From: Mucilaginibacter rubeus
GTDB lineage: Bacteria > Bacteroidota > Bacteroidia > Sphingobacteriales > Sphingobacteriaceae
Length of the DNA stretch: 64,000 nt
Assembly: GCF_003286415.2 (NCBI RefSeq)
Contig: NZ_CP043450.1
Span: 6,510,001-6,574,000, forward strand
Reading direction: 5' to 3'
Part shown: piece by piece, positions 34,729-43,849 of the stretch
Layout of the letters: each line of letters opens with the position of its first letter
Numbering within the stretch: the stretch's first letter is position 1
Translations under genes and position numbers: made by a program
Notes under the pieces: generated by a model
Told to the model about the DNA's origin: nothing
What the model saw: the letters and a program-made list of their open reading frames with translations, nothing else
The model's database searches: none

Positions 34729-35598
34729 ATGATCAAGCCTACTTTAGAAGCTCTAAACAGTCATGACAAAAACACGTTTCTGGCCAGGTTGTTTGAGCAA
34801 CATGAGTTTGAGTCACCCTATCATTTTCATCCCGAATATGAGTTAACGGCTATTCTGAAAGGCGAAGGCAACCGGTTTGTGGGCAATAACATGTCGGCCT
34901 ATCAACAGGGCGACCTGGTGCTGATTGGCAGCAATGTGCCGCATTGCTGGAAAACGACTTTACATAACGAGGAGATCAACGCGAAATCGGTAGTGATCCA
35001 GTTCAATATCGATTTTTTAGGGGTCAATTTCTTTGAGAACCAATCGGCCTGGAAGGTTGTGCAGTTGCTCAATAAAAGTTTTCACGGCATCCACTTTAGT
35101 GGCGAGGACACAACGGCAATTATTGATCTGATGCTGGCGCTCGTTAAGGTGGATGATCCGTTTAAAAAGCTTATCCTGTTGCTAAATATTCTTGATAATT
35201 TAACCGGCCATGCATCGTACCGGTACTTAAATGCCGAGCCGGTGATTTACAGCCCGCAGGGGATAGAGCATCAGCGGCTAAAACTTGTGCAAAGTTTTAT
35301 TATTGATAATTTCAGGAGTAAGATAAGCCTTGATGAAGTAGCCGAGGTAGGCAGCATGACCAAAAACGCGTTCTGCAAATTTTATAAAAAAACAACCGGA
35401 AAAACACTGACCGAAGCCATTACCTACTACCGGCTGCAATATGCCATGCAGCAGTTGATATCAACAGATAAAAACGCTACCCAAATCAGTTTTGATTCGG
35501 GGTTTAGCGATGTGGCATCATTCCATAAGATATTTAAGCTATCTACAGGTAAGAGCCCCTTGGGGTATAGGAAGCATCATTTAGAGATTATTGGTTGA
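34729..35598 (+). CDS. AraC-family transcriptional regulator
   Basis: 289 residues. N-terminal cupin sensor (FLARLFEQHEFESPYHFHPEYELTAILKGEGNRFVG, then the GDLVLIGSNVPHCW strand). C-terminal double helix-turn-helix ending ATQISFDSGFSDVASFHKIFKLSTGKSPLGYRK. This is the RhaS/AraC layout that reads a sugar or sugar derivative. As the third gene after a glycosidase it is likely to activate the surrounding sugar genes. Confidence 0.92.
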   Translation: MIKPTLEALNSHDKNTFLARLFEQHEFESPYHFHPEYELTAILKGEGNRFVGNNMSAYQQGDLVLIGSNVPHCWKTTLHNEEINAKSVVIQFNIDFLGVNFFENQSAWKVVQLLNKSFHGIHFSGEDTTAIIDLMLALVKVDDPFKKLILLLNILDNLTGHASYRYLNAEPVIYSPQGIEHQRLKLVQSFIIDNFRSKISLDEVAEVGSMTKNAFCKFYKKTTGKTLTEAITYYRLQYAMQQLISTDKNATQISFDSGFSDVASFHKIFKLSTGKSPLGYRKHHLEIIG

Positions 35599-35646
35599 TT
35601 GCTGTGAGAGTTGTAAATTGGGCTGTGTAATTCGAAAGCTACGGTA

Positions 35647-35994
35647 ATGTTTAAACGCTCGACACCTATATTGGCCTCGCTGGATGAAGCTAAAACAATT
35701 GATTTTTATACTGAAAAGTTAGGCTTTACCTTTAGTGATAGCCATAACGGATATTTAATATTTACCCGGGATGGTATTAATGTGCATTTATTCCCCTGCG
35801 ATGATAAGGAAGCTTGCCGTAATATGGGCTGTTATATTTATGTGACCGATATCGAGCAGCTTTATGAGGAATATCAGCAACTGGGCCTCATCCATCCAAA
35901 CGGCCCGTTGCGAATGATGCCCTGGGGTTTGCGGCAATTTGCTGTTGTGGATAACAATGGCAACATCTTTTATTTTGCCGATTATAAAGAATAA
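35647..35994 (+). CDS. VOC-superfamily (glyoxalase/bleomycin-resistance fold) protein
   Basis: 115 residues, a single VOC module of the usual two beta-alpha-beta-beta-beta repeats: FKRSTPILASLDEAKTIDFYTEKLGFTFSDSHNGYLIFTRDGINVHLF and YIYVTDIEQLYEEYQQLGL, then MPWGLRQFAVVDNNGNIFYFAD. The DGINVHLF His and the closing N-x-G-N-x-F-Y-F-A motif are standard. It may be a glyoxalase, fosfomycin/bleomycin-binding protein or dioxygenase; not decidable. Confidence 0.88.
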   Translation: MFKRSTPILASLDEAKTIDFYTEKLGFTFSDSHNGYLIFTRDGINVHLFPCDDKEACRNMGCYIYVTDIEQLYEEYQQLGLIHPNGPLRMMPWGLRQFAVVDNNGNIFYFADYKE

Positions 35995-36117
35995 CAACAA
36001 GGACTTTCCATTTTTCGGAGCCATATAAATTTTATGTTAAATTATAGCATTGTAAGCTTCGGTATTTACTAATTGTTAAAATATACTTAACTTAGTATTA
36101 AACAACATTGGTAATAT

Positions 36118-36375
36118 ATGTCGCAAAGCAAACTGCCGCTCTATGCTATAGTTGAATTATTGATGCGTCTTGCCGGTATTAACGCTCAAATCGGAAATTA
36201 TAAGAACCATACCGAACGTGGGGATGAGGTTCTGGTTAGAACCACTAACGGCTCCATTCAACTTTCCAGAACTCTTGTTTTATCTCAATTTAACAGGCCT
36301 GAGGATATTCAAAAACGGGATTTGGAATCGCTGGCCTCCAGGTTTAGAAGAAGGTTAAGCAAAACAAAGGGGTAA
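36118..36375 (+). CDS. Small basic hypothetical protein
   Basis: 85 residues, rich in Arg/Lys at the C-terminus (DLESLASRFRRRLSKTKG). The first part is amphipathic (LYAIVELLMRLAGINAQIGN). No motif recognised. It starts after a 123-base AT-rich gap following the VOC gene. Confidence 0.45.
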   Translation: MSQSKLPLYAIVELLMRLAGINAQIGNYKNHTERGDEVLVRTTNGSIQLSRTLVLSQFNRPEDIQKRDLESLASRFRRRLSKTKG

Positions 36376-36502
36376 GCGTGCCAATTGCTTGATCTGTAAT
36401 TGTGGGTGCCGATGTGCCCAAATGCCTGAATTTGCCTATATTTAAATCCCTTGCGTCGGGCAGCGATACATCATAGGCAATATTTATAGAACTACCTCAC
36501 TA

Positions 36503-37075
36503 ATGGATAAACTCCGCAAGCATATCGAAGCAATAATCGCGATCAGTGATGAGGAGTTTGAATTTGTAAAACCTTTTTTTACTTATAAAAGAGTAAAGAA
36601 ACATCAATACCTTACCCAGGAGGGCGATACCGTTACATTTGAATACCTGATCCTATCGGGCGTTTTCAGGATGTTTTACCTGGATAACGACGGCAAGGAG
36701 TACATTGTGCAATTTGCCGGCGAAAACTGGTGGATGGCAGATTACCAGGCTTATTTTAAAGATAAAAAAGCCACGCTCAACATTGTATGTATGGAAGATG
36801 CCGAGGTACTCTGCCTCACCCTGCACGGCCGTGAAACCCTCTCCGTCGAATCGCACAAAATGGAACATTTTTTTAGGGTAAAGCTTACAAATGGTTATGT
36901 AGCGTTGCAGCGAAGGATCATATCATTGCTTTCCAGCTCGCCGCAACAACGGTATGAAGAGTTCGGCAGGCTTTATCCACACCTGATGCAAAGGATCCCT
37001 AAAAAGTATATAGCCGAGTATCTCGGTGTTAGCCGCGAAACTTTAAGCAGGCTTTATTCCAACAGTAAAGTTTAA
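36503..37075 (+). CDS. Crp/Fnr-family transcriptional regulator (1)
   Basis: 190 residues. Cyclic-nucleotide-binding-type jelly roll (KRVKKHQYLTQEGDTVTFEYLILSGVFRMFYLDNDGKEYIVQFAGENWWM) followed by a winged helix whose recognition part is RIPKKYIAEYLGVSRETLSRLYS. This is the common Bacteroidota Crp-like form that lacks the classical cAMP-binding Arg/Ser box, so the ligand is unclear. It is followed after about 220 bases by the PfpI-like enzyme gene. It is one of three Crp-like genes in 6 kb. Confidence 0.9.
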   Translation: MDKLRKHIEAIIAISDEEFEFVKPFFTYKRVKKHQYLTQEGDTVTFEYLILSGVFRMFYLDNDGKEYIVQFAGENWWMADYQAYFKDKKATLNIVCMEDAEVLCLTLHGRETLSVESHKMEHFFRVKLTNGYVALQRRIISLLSSSPQQRYEEFGRLYPHLMQRIPKKYIAEYLGVSRETLSRLYSNSKV

Positions 37076-37297
37076 TAGCGGCCATGCGATTCGATTTTGT
37101 TGGATTCTGTATTTAATTATCTGTTAATAAATATTTTAAGTTGTTGTTGCCTGCGTAGGTCTCTCGAAAGTGTGATCCGGATCACACTTTTTCTGTGACT
37201 TGCTTCCTTGTATCGGGGCTCCCCAATTTTGGACATTTGTTATGTAAATCAAACAACAAAACAAACATCCATTATTAACAACTTAAATTTTAAAGCC

Positions 37298-37966
37298 ATG
37301 AAAAAGAGAATCTTATTTGTAGTATCAAGTGCAAGTGTAATTGGTCCACACAACCGCGCTACCGGAAATTTACTTACCGAAGTTGCCAACCCTTACCAAA
37401 CGTTTAAAAAGCAGGGCTACGATATTGATGTATACAGCGTTAATGGCGGCGAAGCCCCGATAGATATGGTTGAACTGGACGATGAACTGAACGTTGCTTT
37501 CCTGAACGGAGAGGGTGCCGATGCTATGAGAAATACAAAAAAAATAGACCAGGTGTCAATAGCCGGTTATGACGCGGTATTTGTTCCCGGCGGTTTAGCT
37601 CCTGTAGTAGATATGCCTGAGAATGTTGCAGTGCAAAACATTTTATCGGGTATGTACGAAAAAGGTGGTGTAGTAAGCGCAGTTTGTCACGGTCCGGTGG
37701 CGTTGATCAACGTGAAATTGAACAATGGCAGCTACCTGATTGACGGTAAAAATGTTACCGGTTTCAGCAAAGCCGAAGAAGAAAACTACGCCAAAGAAGA
37801 TGTTCCGTTTGAATTGGAGGATGCCCTGAAACAGCGTGGTGCTAATTACAGTGCTACCGCCCCATGGCAGGCTTATGTAGTTACCGACGGGCGTTTGGTT
37901 ACCGGCCAAAACCCGGCATCGGCAAAAGGTGTAGCCGAAAGCGTAATTAAAATTTTAGAAGCATAA
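37298..37966 (+). CDS. DJ-1/PfpI-family class I glutamine-amidotransferase-like protein
   Basis: 222 residues from ATG at 37298; earlier in-frame codons are non-homologous. It has KRILFVVSSAS, DAVFVPGGLAPVVDMPENVA and the nucleophile elbow VSAVCHGPVALI (Cys with following His-Gly), the DJ-1/PfpI/YhbO hallmark. Members act as chaperones or in glyoxal/methylglyoxal detoxification; some are annotated proteases. The exact activity is not readable. A quinol-monooxygenase-like gene follows 57 bases later. Confidence 0.9.
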   Translation: MKKRILFVVSSASVIGPHNRATGNLLTEVANPYQTFKKQGYDIDVYSVNGGEAPIDMVELDDELNVAFLNGEGADAMRNTKKIDQVSIAGYDAVFVPGGLAPVVDMPENVAVQNILSGMYEKGGVVSAVCHGPVALINVKLNNGSYLIDGKNVTGFSKAEEENYAKEDVPFELEDALKQRGANYSATAPWQAYVVTDGRLVTGQNPASAKGVAESVIKILEA

Positions 37967-38023
37967 TTAAGCCCGCTCCTTTTATTTTAGATAAAAGGAG
38001 AAGATATTTTAAAACATAAAAAA

Positions 38024-38326
38024 ATGAACCAGCAAACCATTAATGTTTTTGCCAAATGGCAAGTTAAAGAAGGGAAGTTAAACACAGTGCTCGACTTACT
38101 TGCCGGGGTTGCCAAACAAAGCCGGGCAGAAGAAGGCAACCTGTTTTATAAAATCAACCAAAGCACTACCGATGCCAATACGCTGCTATTATTTGAAGCT
38201 TATAAAGATGAAGCGGCTGTTGCGGATCATCGCGGATCAGTACACTTTCAAACCATTGTTGTAGGGCAAATTGTTCCGCTATTGGAGAGCCGTGAGGTTT
38301 TTGTAACCACCGAAATAGGTATTTGA
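38024..38326 (+). CDS. Antibiotic-biosynthesis-monooxygenase (ABM)-domain protein
   Basis: 100 residues with a ferredoxin-like fold: INVFAKWQVKEGKLNTVLDLLAGVAKQSRAEEGNLFYKINQSTTDANTLLLFEAYKDEAAVADH. The pattern E-G-x-L-x-Y-x-x-x-Q and F-E-x-Y-x-D-x-x-A-x-x-x-H is typical of small YgiN-like quinol monooxygenases. The gene lies 57 bases after the DJ-1/PfpI gene on the same strand, so the two probably form a small stress-response operon. Confidence 0.88.
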   Translation: MNQQTINVFAKWQVKEGKLNTVLDLLAGVAKQSRAEEGNLFYKINQSTTDANTLLLFEAYKDEAAVADHRGSVHFQTIVVGQIVPLLESREVFVTTEIGI

Positions 38327-38344
38327 TATTGCGGATTGATTGGG

Positions 38345-38375
38345 AAAAAGCCTCCGCTTATATTGTGGGGGCTTT
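38345..38375 (+). terminator. Terminator after the ABM gene
   Basis: The stem AAAAGCCTCCGC/GTGGGGGCTTTT with loop TTATATT, just past the monooxygenase-like gene. It may also stop the leftward methyltransferase gene. Confidence 0.75.
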
Positions 38376-38392
38376 TGTATAGATAATATCTA

Positions 38393-39010
38393 TTATTTGT
38401 TCTTGCGGCATTTAATTAAAAAGAAGGGGAAGTTTTCGATTACTTCCACAATCTCAAACAAACCGGCTCCACCGAATTCGGCAGCGATTGATTCACGGTC
38501 GTAAAAGAACATCCTGACTCCTTCAAAAATCTCGTAACGATCATCGCTGATCAGTTTTCCTTGTCCATAGGTTGGGGCTTCCTTTGATATCGCCGTGAAA
38601 ACCATGTAGCCATTATCAGTTAACTGATTATAGCAGTCGGCTATCAGTTTCTTTCGTTCGTCGCTGTCAAGTAAATGAATTAAAGCATAACAAAATATCC
38701 CATCGTATTGATTATGATCAAATGGCATATCGGTTACGGAGCCATGATAGATAGCCATATCAGTTCTATAATGCTTTCTGGCCATTTCAATGGCTGTTTT
38801 TGATATTTCAATTCCGGTCACGTTAATGCCGTTCTCTCTGAAGATCTGTGCATTCCGGCCATAACCAATGCCGGGGATGAGCATGTTTTTTACAGATTTC
38901 TCAACAAAAAACTCTTTTGTCAATACAGCAGACTTTGATGGTTCAAATCCCCACATTTCCTGCTTTTCCACAAAGCTTTTCTCCCAAAATTCGGGTTTTT
39001 CTTTTGTCAT
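38393..39010 (-). CDS. Class I SAM-dependent methyltransferase (TehB/small-molecule type)
   Basis: 205 residues from ATG at 39010; the 14 codons before it do not look conserved. SAM-binding motif I MLIPGIGYGRNAQIF, then GINVTGIEIS (motif II) and DGIFCYALIHLLD (motif IV). The start KPEFWEKSFVEKQEMWGFEPS is characteristic of a Bacteroidota methyltransferase group near tellurite-resistance TehB and thiopurine methyltransferases. Substrate unknown. Single leftward gene. Confidence 0.88.
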   Translation of the reverse strand: MTKEKPEFWEKSFVEKQEMWGFEPSKSAVLTKEFFVEKSVKNMLIPGIGYGRNAQIFRENGINVTGIEISKTAIEMARKHYRTDMAIYHGSVTDMPFDHNQYDGIFCYALIHLLDSDERKKLIADCYNQLTDNGYMVFTAISKEAPTYGQGKLISDDRYEIFEGVRMFFYDRESIAAEFGGAGLFEIVEVIENFPFFLIKCRKNK

Positions 39011-39220
39011 AATCATTTCTGTATACGGCCAAATTAGACATTTAACATACATCTCAAAATATTCAGTGATTGTAAAGAATAATTATGGCGCTGAAACTAC
39101 AAAACAATAATTGTTTTATACTTGATTTGTAGAATGAAGCAGGATGCTTTTTACGGGAATTTATGTAACAGGTACAAAGTGTCTGTTTATTTTTTAGCAT
39201 ATTAACGGAAACATATTTTA

Positions 39221-39808
39221 ATGAAACTCGAATTACCACAATGGTATGGGCAGCTCAAGAAAAAATATCCAATAGTAACCGACCAGGAATGGCAGTTACT
39301 GCATTCAATGGCTGTTGTTAAACATATTAAAAAAGGCGATTCGTTTTTAAAGTACGGGAAGGTGGCCCGCTTTTCGGCCTTTGTTATATCCGGGTTGTTT
39401 AAATTCTCTATTCTTGATGACGACGGTAACGAGAAGATCATCAAATTCGGATTCCCCGATGATTTTCTGGCAAATTGTGAAAGCTATAATAAAAAGGCCC
39501 CTTCTGCGGTAAGTATTACGGCACTTGAAGACGCGGTGATCTTGAAGATCAATATCAAAAAAATGCAGCCTCTTTATGATCTGCATATAAACCTGCTGCA
39601 TGTAAACTTGCAGTTATACCAGGAGATACTTGAACAGCAATCAGAGCACGAGCATATCCTGTCGTTAAAAAGCCCTGCGAGGCGTTACCGGTACCTGCTG
39701 GAGCGCCGCCCTGCCATTATACAAAAAATTTCGCTTACCAATATTGCCCGCTACCTCTATATCAGCCGGGAAGCCTTAAGCCGGGCAAGGTTATACCTAC
39801 TAAAATAA
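39221..39808 (+). CDS. Crp/Fnr-family transcriptional regulator (2)
   Basis: 195 residues. N-terminal jelly roll (HIKKGDSFLKYGKVARFSAFVISGLFKFSILDDDGNEKIIKF) and a C-terminal winged helix (ISLTNIARYLYISREALSRARLYLLK). It diverges from the methyltransferase gene and precedes an alpha/beta hydrolase gene by about 70 bases. Its sequence differs clearly from the other two Crp-like genes here. Confidence 0.88.
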   Translation: MKLELPQWYGQLKKKYPIVTDQEWQLLHSMAVVKHIKKGDSFLKYGKVARFSAFVISGLFKFSILDDDGNEKIIKFGFPDDFLANCESYNKKAPSAVSITALEDAVILKINIKKMQPLYDLHINLLHVNLQLYQEILEQQSEHEHILSLKSPARRYRYLLERRPAIIQKISLTNIARYLYISREALSRARLYLLK

Positions 39809-39877
39809 CCTGGCGGCTTTTGTGACCAGAATCACAAAATAGGTTTATTATGGGGAATAGCTTTGTCTAAAAAACAG

Positions 39878-40570
39878 ATGAAGCAAAGCATGATATTACT
39901 CCATGGGTTATTTGGAGGCCTAAGCAACTGGACAAGAGTTGTTAAGCATTTTGAAGATAGATTTGATATTTATATACCCAAACTGCCTATATACGAAAAC
40001 CCTAAAAACAACCTGGAGCATCTCCTTAATTTTCTTGAAACGATGATCGCATCGGCAGACCTGAAAAATGTTATCCTGGTAGGTAATTCACTTGGTGGAC
40101 ATATTGCTATACTTTATACTCATCGTCACCCTGATAACGTAGCTAAATTGATATTGACCGGCAGTTCCGGACTTTATGAAAACACCCAGGTGGGCAGTTA
40201 CCTTAAACGGGGAAATCATACATATATTAAGGAAAGAGTGGCTGCTACATTTTATGATCCTACCATTGCAACCGATGAGCTTGTGTCTGAGGTGATGCAA
40301 ATCACTACAGATCCGTTGAAATGCCAGTGCGCTGTCAGAACTGCCAGGTCGGCTCAAAGAGATAATGTGCTTTCGCGTCTTCCTGAAATATGGGTACCTG
40401 TTTTATTGATATGGGGCGAGGACGATCAAATTACCCCGCCTCATGTCGCAAATGAATTTAACACCCATTTACTCAATTCAAAACTTGTTATGATTCCCGA
40501 ATGTGGGCATGCGCCGATGATGGAAAAGCCAGAAACCTTTAATGAAATATTAGGCAAATTTCTTTGTTGA
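39878..40570 (+). CDS. Alpha/beta hydrolase (1)
   Basis: 230 residues from ATG at 39878; a TTG at 39863 is an alternative. Oxyanion-hole region LLHGLFGGLSNW, nucleophile elbow VGNSLGGH, the acid in VLLIWGEDDQITP and the catalytic His in IPECGHAPMMEKPE. The intermediate cap is short. It probably hydrolyses a small ester or C-C bond substrate. A hairpin terminator follows. Confidence 0.9.
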   Translation: MKQSMILLHGLFGGLSNWTRVVKHFEDRFDIYIPKLPIYENPKNNLEHLLNFLETMIASADLKNVILVGNSLGGHIAILYTHRHPDNVAKLILTGSSGLYENTQVGSYLKRGNHTYIKERVAATFYDPTIATDELVSEVMQITTDPLKCQCAVRTARSAQRDNVLSRLPEIWVPVLLIWGEDDQITPPHVANEFNTHLLNSKLVMIPECGHAPMMEKPETFNEILGKFLC

Positions 40571-40597
40571 CATTGGTAGTATCGTCCCCACAAAAAA

Positions 40598-40624
40598 GGG
40601 CCTTTAGAATTAATCTGAAGGCCC
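40598..40624 (+). terminator. Terminator after alpha/beta hydrolase 1
   Basis: GGGCCTT/AAGGCCC stem (40598-40624) with an A-run before it; it lies between convergent hydrolase genes and may serve both. Confidence 0.7.
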
Positions 40625-40705
40625 CGGGATGGTCATAGAATTATTGCTTTCAAAAGCAATTGCAACAGAATGTGGCCTTGTAAAAGGCTAAATTGATGTT
40701 CGCAA

Positions 40706-41572
40706 TTATTTTACGCCATTAAGAAAGTCAGTTAGCTGTTTAACAAACAGGTCGGGGAACTGATATTGTGCTCCATGGTTTGAATCCGGATAAATAATCA
40801 GCTGCGCGTCGGGCAGATTTTGTTGCAGCAAAAAGGAGTTGACCGTTGGGAATATAATGTCATTGTGGCCGGTTAACACAAACACAGGCTGCTTAATGGC
40901 CTTTAAATAAGTATAATCGCCAGGGTTGATATTGGCCCAGCCTTTAATTGCGGCCGACTGTGCAGGTGCTACCTGTTCGCTGATCTTGCTGTCGCGATTT
41001 TCAACTCTGCCATTTTTTACGCGGTTCAGAAATTTATAAGCGGCTTGCTGACTGGTTGTTGTTGGTGAAAACAGGGTTTCCAGTAAGATCTCATATTCTG
41101 AAGGAAATTCTTTGGCAAAAATGGCCCAAACTTCAGGCGTAAAATCATCAATCTCGTGTCCTCCACGTGGAGCCGTACCCAGTAAGATCAATTTATTAAC
41201 GAGCTCGGGCCTATCAAGCGTAAATTGTTGAGCTACCATGCGCCCCATAGAGAAACCCAGCAGGTCTATCTTTTCCAAACCAAGCGCGTCAATAAATGCT
41301 TCCGCGTCTTTAGCTATGGCCGCTATATTGTCGGGTGTTTCTCCGCCGGTGCTCGCTACTCCCCTGTTATTAAAAATGATGATCTCACGGTCCCGCGCCA
41401 GGGCGTCCAGTACCCTGGGGTCCCAGTTTTCCATGGTGCCGGTAAAGTGCTGCAAATGCACCAGCGGCAAGCCCGCTTTGTTGCCGAAACGACGGTAAGC
41501 GAACGAAGTGCCATTTATAGATATAAACTGAGTAGGAACAGTTGATGCAGTGTATTCGATATTAGTTTTCAT
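40706..41572 (-). CDS. Alpha/beta hydrolase (2)
   Basis: 288 residues, no signal peptide. LVHLQHFTGTMENW oxyanion region, nucleophile elbow LLGFSMGRMVAQQ, acidic residue in VLTGHNDIIFPT and the catalytic His in YPDSNHGAQYQFPD. It resembles the bacterial haloalkane/epoxide hydrolase-like carboxyl-esterase group; exact activity unknown. It is read towards hydrolase 1. The Crp-like gene 3 lies upstream of it, read in the same direction. Confidence 0.88.
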   Translation of the reverse strand: MKTNIEYTASTVPTQFISINGTSFAYRRFGNKAGLPLVHLQHFTGTMENWDPRVLDALARDREIIIFNNRGVASTGGETPDNIAAIAKDAEAFIDALGLEKIDLLGFSMGRMVAQQFTLDRPELVNKLILLGTAPRGGHEIDDFTPEVWAIFAKEFPSEYEILLETLFSPTTTSQQAAYKFLNRVKNGRVENRDSKISEQVAPAQSAAIKGWANINPGDYTYLKAIKQPVFVLTGHNDIIFPTVNSFLLQQNLPDAQLIIYPDSNHGAQYQFPDLFVKQLTDFLNGVK

Positions 41573-41736
41573 GATAAAAAAAAATGTTTGAATTATTTGC
41601 CCGAACTACCGGGCTACAAAACAAAGGTGAGAGGTAATGGCCTTCGGAAAAGAAGCCATATGACGCAAAATGGCGTTGACATTTGTCACGCTTTTTGCAA
41701 CAGAAAGAGAATGTTTGGGGGAGAATAGTCCCTTAT

Positions 41737-42318
41737 TTAATCGCGGCGTGTAAAGTCTTTTCGAATGCGGCTCAAGGTTTCGCGCGAGATTCCCAGGTAA
41801 GAGGCAACCATATGCAGGGGAACGCTGTTAAACACTTTGGGATATGTTTTTTGGAACTCGAGATATTTTTCTTCTGCCGAATTGCTGATCAATGAAAATA
41901 TGCGCTGCTGACTGGTTTCGTAACCACGTGCTAAAAGCTTCTCATTAAATAATTTTACCGCGGGAATGGTTTCTCTTAGCTCTTCCCATTTCTCTTTAGT
42001 CCAGATGATAACAGTACTGGCAGTTAATGCTTCAATGTTGTATTCAGAAGGTTTTTCATGATTGTAGCTCTCCTGGTCGCTAATCCACCAATTCTCTACT
42101 CCGAATCTAAGCGTATGGTCTGTTCCATCGGCACTAAACCTATACAGGCGAAAACAACCGGTAGTAATAAAGCATGTGATTTTCCAAACTTCGCCTTCGT
42201 GCAGGATAGATTGCCATTTACGTAACTTTCTTTCCATACTTGCAGCACGGATCAACTCCAGCTCTTCGTCAGAAATAGAAACCCATTGGCGTAAGTACTT
42301 TTCGAAGACATCAAACAT
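41737..42318 (-). CDS. Crp/Fnr-family transcriptional regulator (3)
   Basis: 193 residues from ATG at 42318; the nine bases before it include a TTG alternative. Jelly roll KLRKWQSILHEGEVWKITCFITTGCFRLYRFSADGTDHTLRFGVENWWI, then a winged helix SVPLHMVASYLGISRETLSRIRKDF. The W-W-I-x-D-x-E-S-Y segment is shared with regulator 1 (ENWWMADYQAY), suggesting a closer relation between those two. It probably controls the divergent or neighbouring methyltransferase or hydrolase genes. Confidence 0.88.
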   Translation of the reverse strand: MFDVFEKYLRQWVSISDEELELIRAASMERKLRKWQSILHEGEVWKITCFITTGCFRLYRFSADGTDHTLRFGVENWWISDQESYNHEKPSEYNIEALTASTVIIWTKEKWEELRETIPAVKLFNEKLLARGYETSQQRIFSLISNSAEEKYLEFQKTYPKVFNSVPLHMVASYLGISRETLSRIRKDFTRRD

Positions 42319-42396
42319 GGTGAGCAAAGCTAACCAAATAGATTAAACAGTAAACATGAAGCATGTTTACGAATTGTAAAACGTGCTTACGCGATA

Positions 42397-43437
42397 TTAT
42401 TTATAAGCGATAGCCGCGCTTGATGGTCCGGTTAAGGGTAGTAGTGTTGTTGATTTAAACCCGGCAATATTCGCCCACTTATTAAAATCGGCAAAGGTGT
42501 AGTCAAACCCGGTTCCGGTTTCAATAAGCATGTTCAAACTCATCATCAACCCAAAAACGTTTTGTTTCCTTTCGTTATCTATAACGTTCTCGATGGCTAC
42601 AAACGCACCTCCGGCAGGGAGCGCGTCATATGCTTTTCGCATTAAGGCTATTTTGTTTTCTTCGTCCCAGTCATGCAGGATATTTCCCATTACAACCACA
42701 TCGGCGCTGGGTATTGGCATGCTAAAGAAATCGCCACTGGCGGTATTTACCCTGTCTTCCAACCCAAATTTCTGTATAGAAGCACTTGCCACGGGTTCAA
42801 CAGGCGGCAGATCGAAAGTTGTACAGTGCATGTGTTCATTATGCTTGGCAACCATAATTGAAAGCAACCCGGCCGAACCGCCCACATCAATCAGTGTTTT
42901 ATATTGGGAGAAATCAAACTTTTGAGCAAATGCCATAAAGTTGCCCATCTGGATGCCGCTCATAGCGCCCGTAAATTCTTTTAGTTTTTCGGGATCCTGG
43001 TATATCAAACCAAAAAAGTCTTCACTCCTTTTCGCCTCGTTTTGCGGCAATCCGGTAAGGAGCCCTTCACCCAGGCTTCCCCAAAATGTATATAGGCGAT
43101 TATTAGCCATTTCAAGAATGCCTCCGATATAAGATGGCTTGTTTTTATCCAAAAATGTATCCGTATCTATAGTGTTCGAGTAAGTGGCAGCATCCAAAAT
43201 ACCTTCGCGCTTTAAAAAACCAAACGCGGTTAGGGCATCCATAAAATCATAAACATTTCTGTCGGTACATTTAAGCCCTAAAAGGTCTTTAACGTTTTTG
43301 GCCGTCATGGATTTCTTTTGGGCAAGAGTAGTAAATAATTGAAAGCTAACGGCAGTTAACAAGATTTTTGAGGCCCAAAAGCCGGTGCCGATTTTCATAA
43401 TATTTTCTGGTGATGGTTGGTTAGGTTGCTGTTCCAT
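42397..43437 (-). CDS. O-methyltransferase family 2 (acetylserotonin O-methyltransferase-like)
   Basis: 346 residues. N-terminal winged-helix dimerisation domain (FWASKILLTAVSFQLFTTLAQKKSMTAKNVKDLLGL) and C-terminal Rossmann methyltransferase with motif I TLIDVGGSAGLLSIMVAKHN, DLPPVEP and the catalytic-His region NILHDWDEENKIALMRKAYDALPAGG. This is the plant/fungal-type caffeate/hydroxyneurosporene family common in bacterial secondary metabolism. No biosynthetic cluster genes accompany it; the substrate is unknown. Confidence 0.92.
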   Translation of the reverse strand: MEQQPNQPSPENIMKIGTGFWASKILLTAVSFQLFTTLAQKKSMTAKNVKDLLGLKCTDRNVYDFMDALTAFGFLKREGILDAATYSNTIDTDTFLDKNKPSYIGGILEMANNRLYTFWGSLGEGLLTGLPQNEAKRSEDFFGLIYQDPEKLKEFTGAMSGIQMGNFMAFAQKFDFSQYKTLIDVGGSAGLLSIMVAKHNEHMHCTTFDLPPVEPVASASIQKFGLEDRVNTASGDFFSMPIPSADVVVMGNILHDWDEENKIALMRKAYDALPAGGAFVAIENVIDNERKQNVFGLMMSLNMLIETGTGFDYTFADFNKWANIAGFKSTTLLPLTGPSSAAIAYK

Positions 43438-43849
43438 TTTCTTAAAATTATCGGTTTATAAGTGGTGGTGCCAGGAAGAGGGTTCTTAATACTCGGTGAA
43501 ATTGGTTATCTAATTTACAGGGATTTAGTTTAAGAAAGAAGAGGGTAATAGTTGTTCTTTTAAGCAGAATAATATTTTGATCAACAAATATTAATTCTTG
43601 AAAATTGAAAAAAATCATTCTACCAATACTATTAGTTAATAGAAATTAGTATTTGTCAAACTGTAAATGTTTTATTGATAAATTATTCGTAATGTGTTGC
43701 AAATCAGATATTATTAATTTAACTTCAAAACCAATAGGAATATTATTGCTCTTTTATTGTGCTTTAAAATGTGACTAAAAATAAATTTTAACACCCATAT
43801 AAATCTGAATTAATAAATAACCAATTTAAAAATCAGGAAAAGTGATGTT
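43438..43849. other. AT-rich gap before the SIR2-TIR/STAND operon
   Basis: 412 bases with a visible fall in G+C relative to the sequence on the left (runs such as AATATTATTAATTTAAC). It must carry the promoter of the operon at 43850. No coding region, hairpin or repeat is supported. The change in composition marks the left border of the accessory region. Confidence 0.55.
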
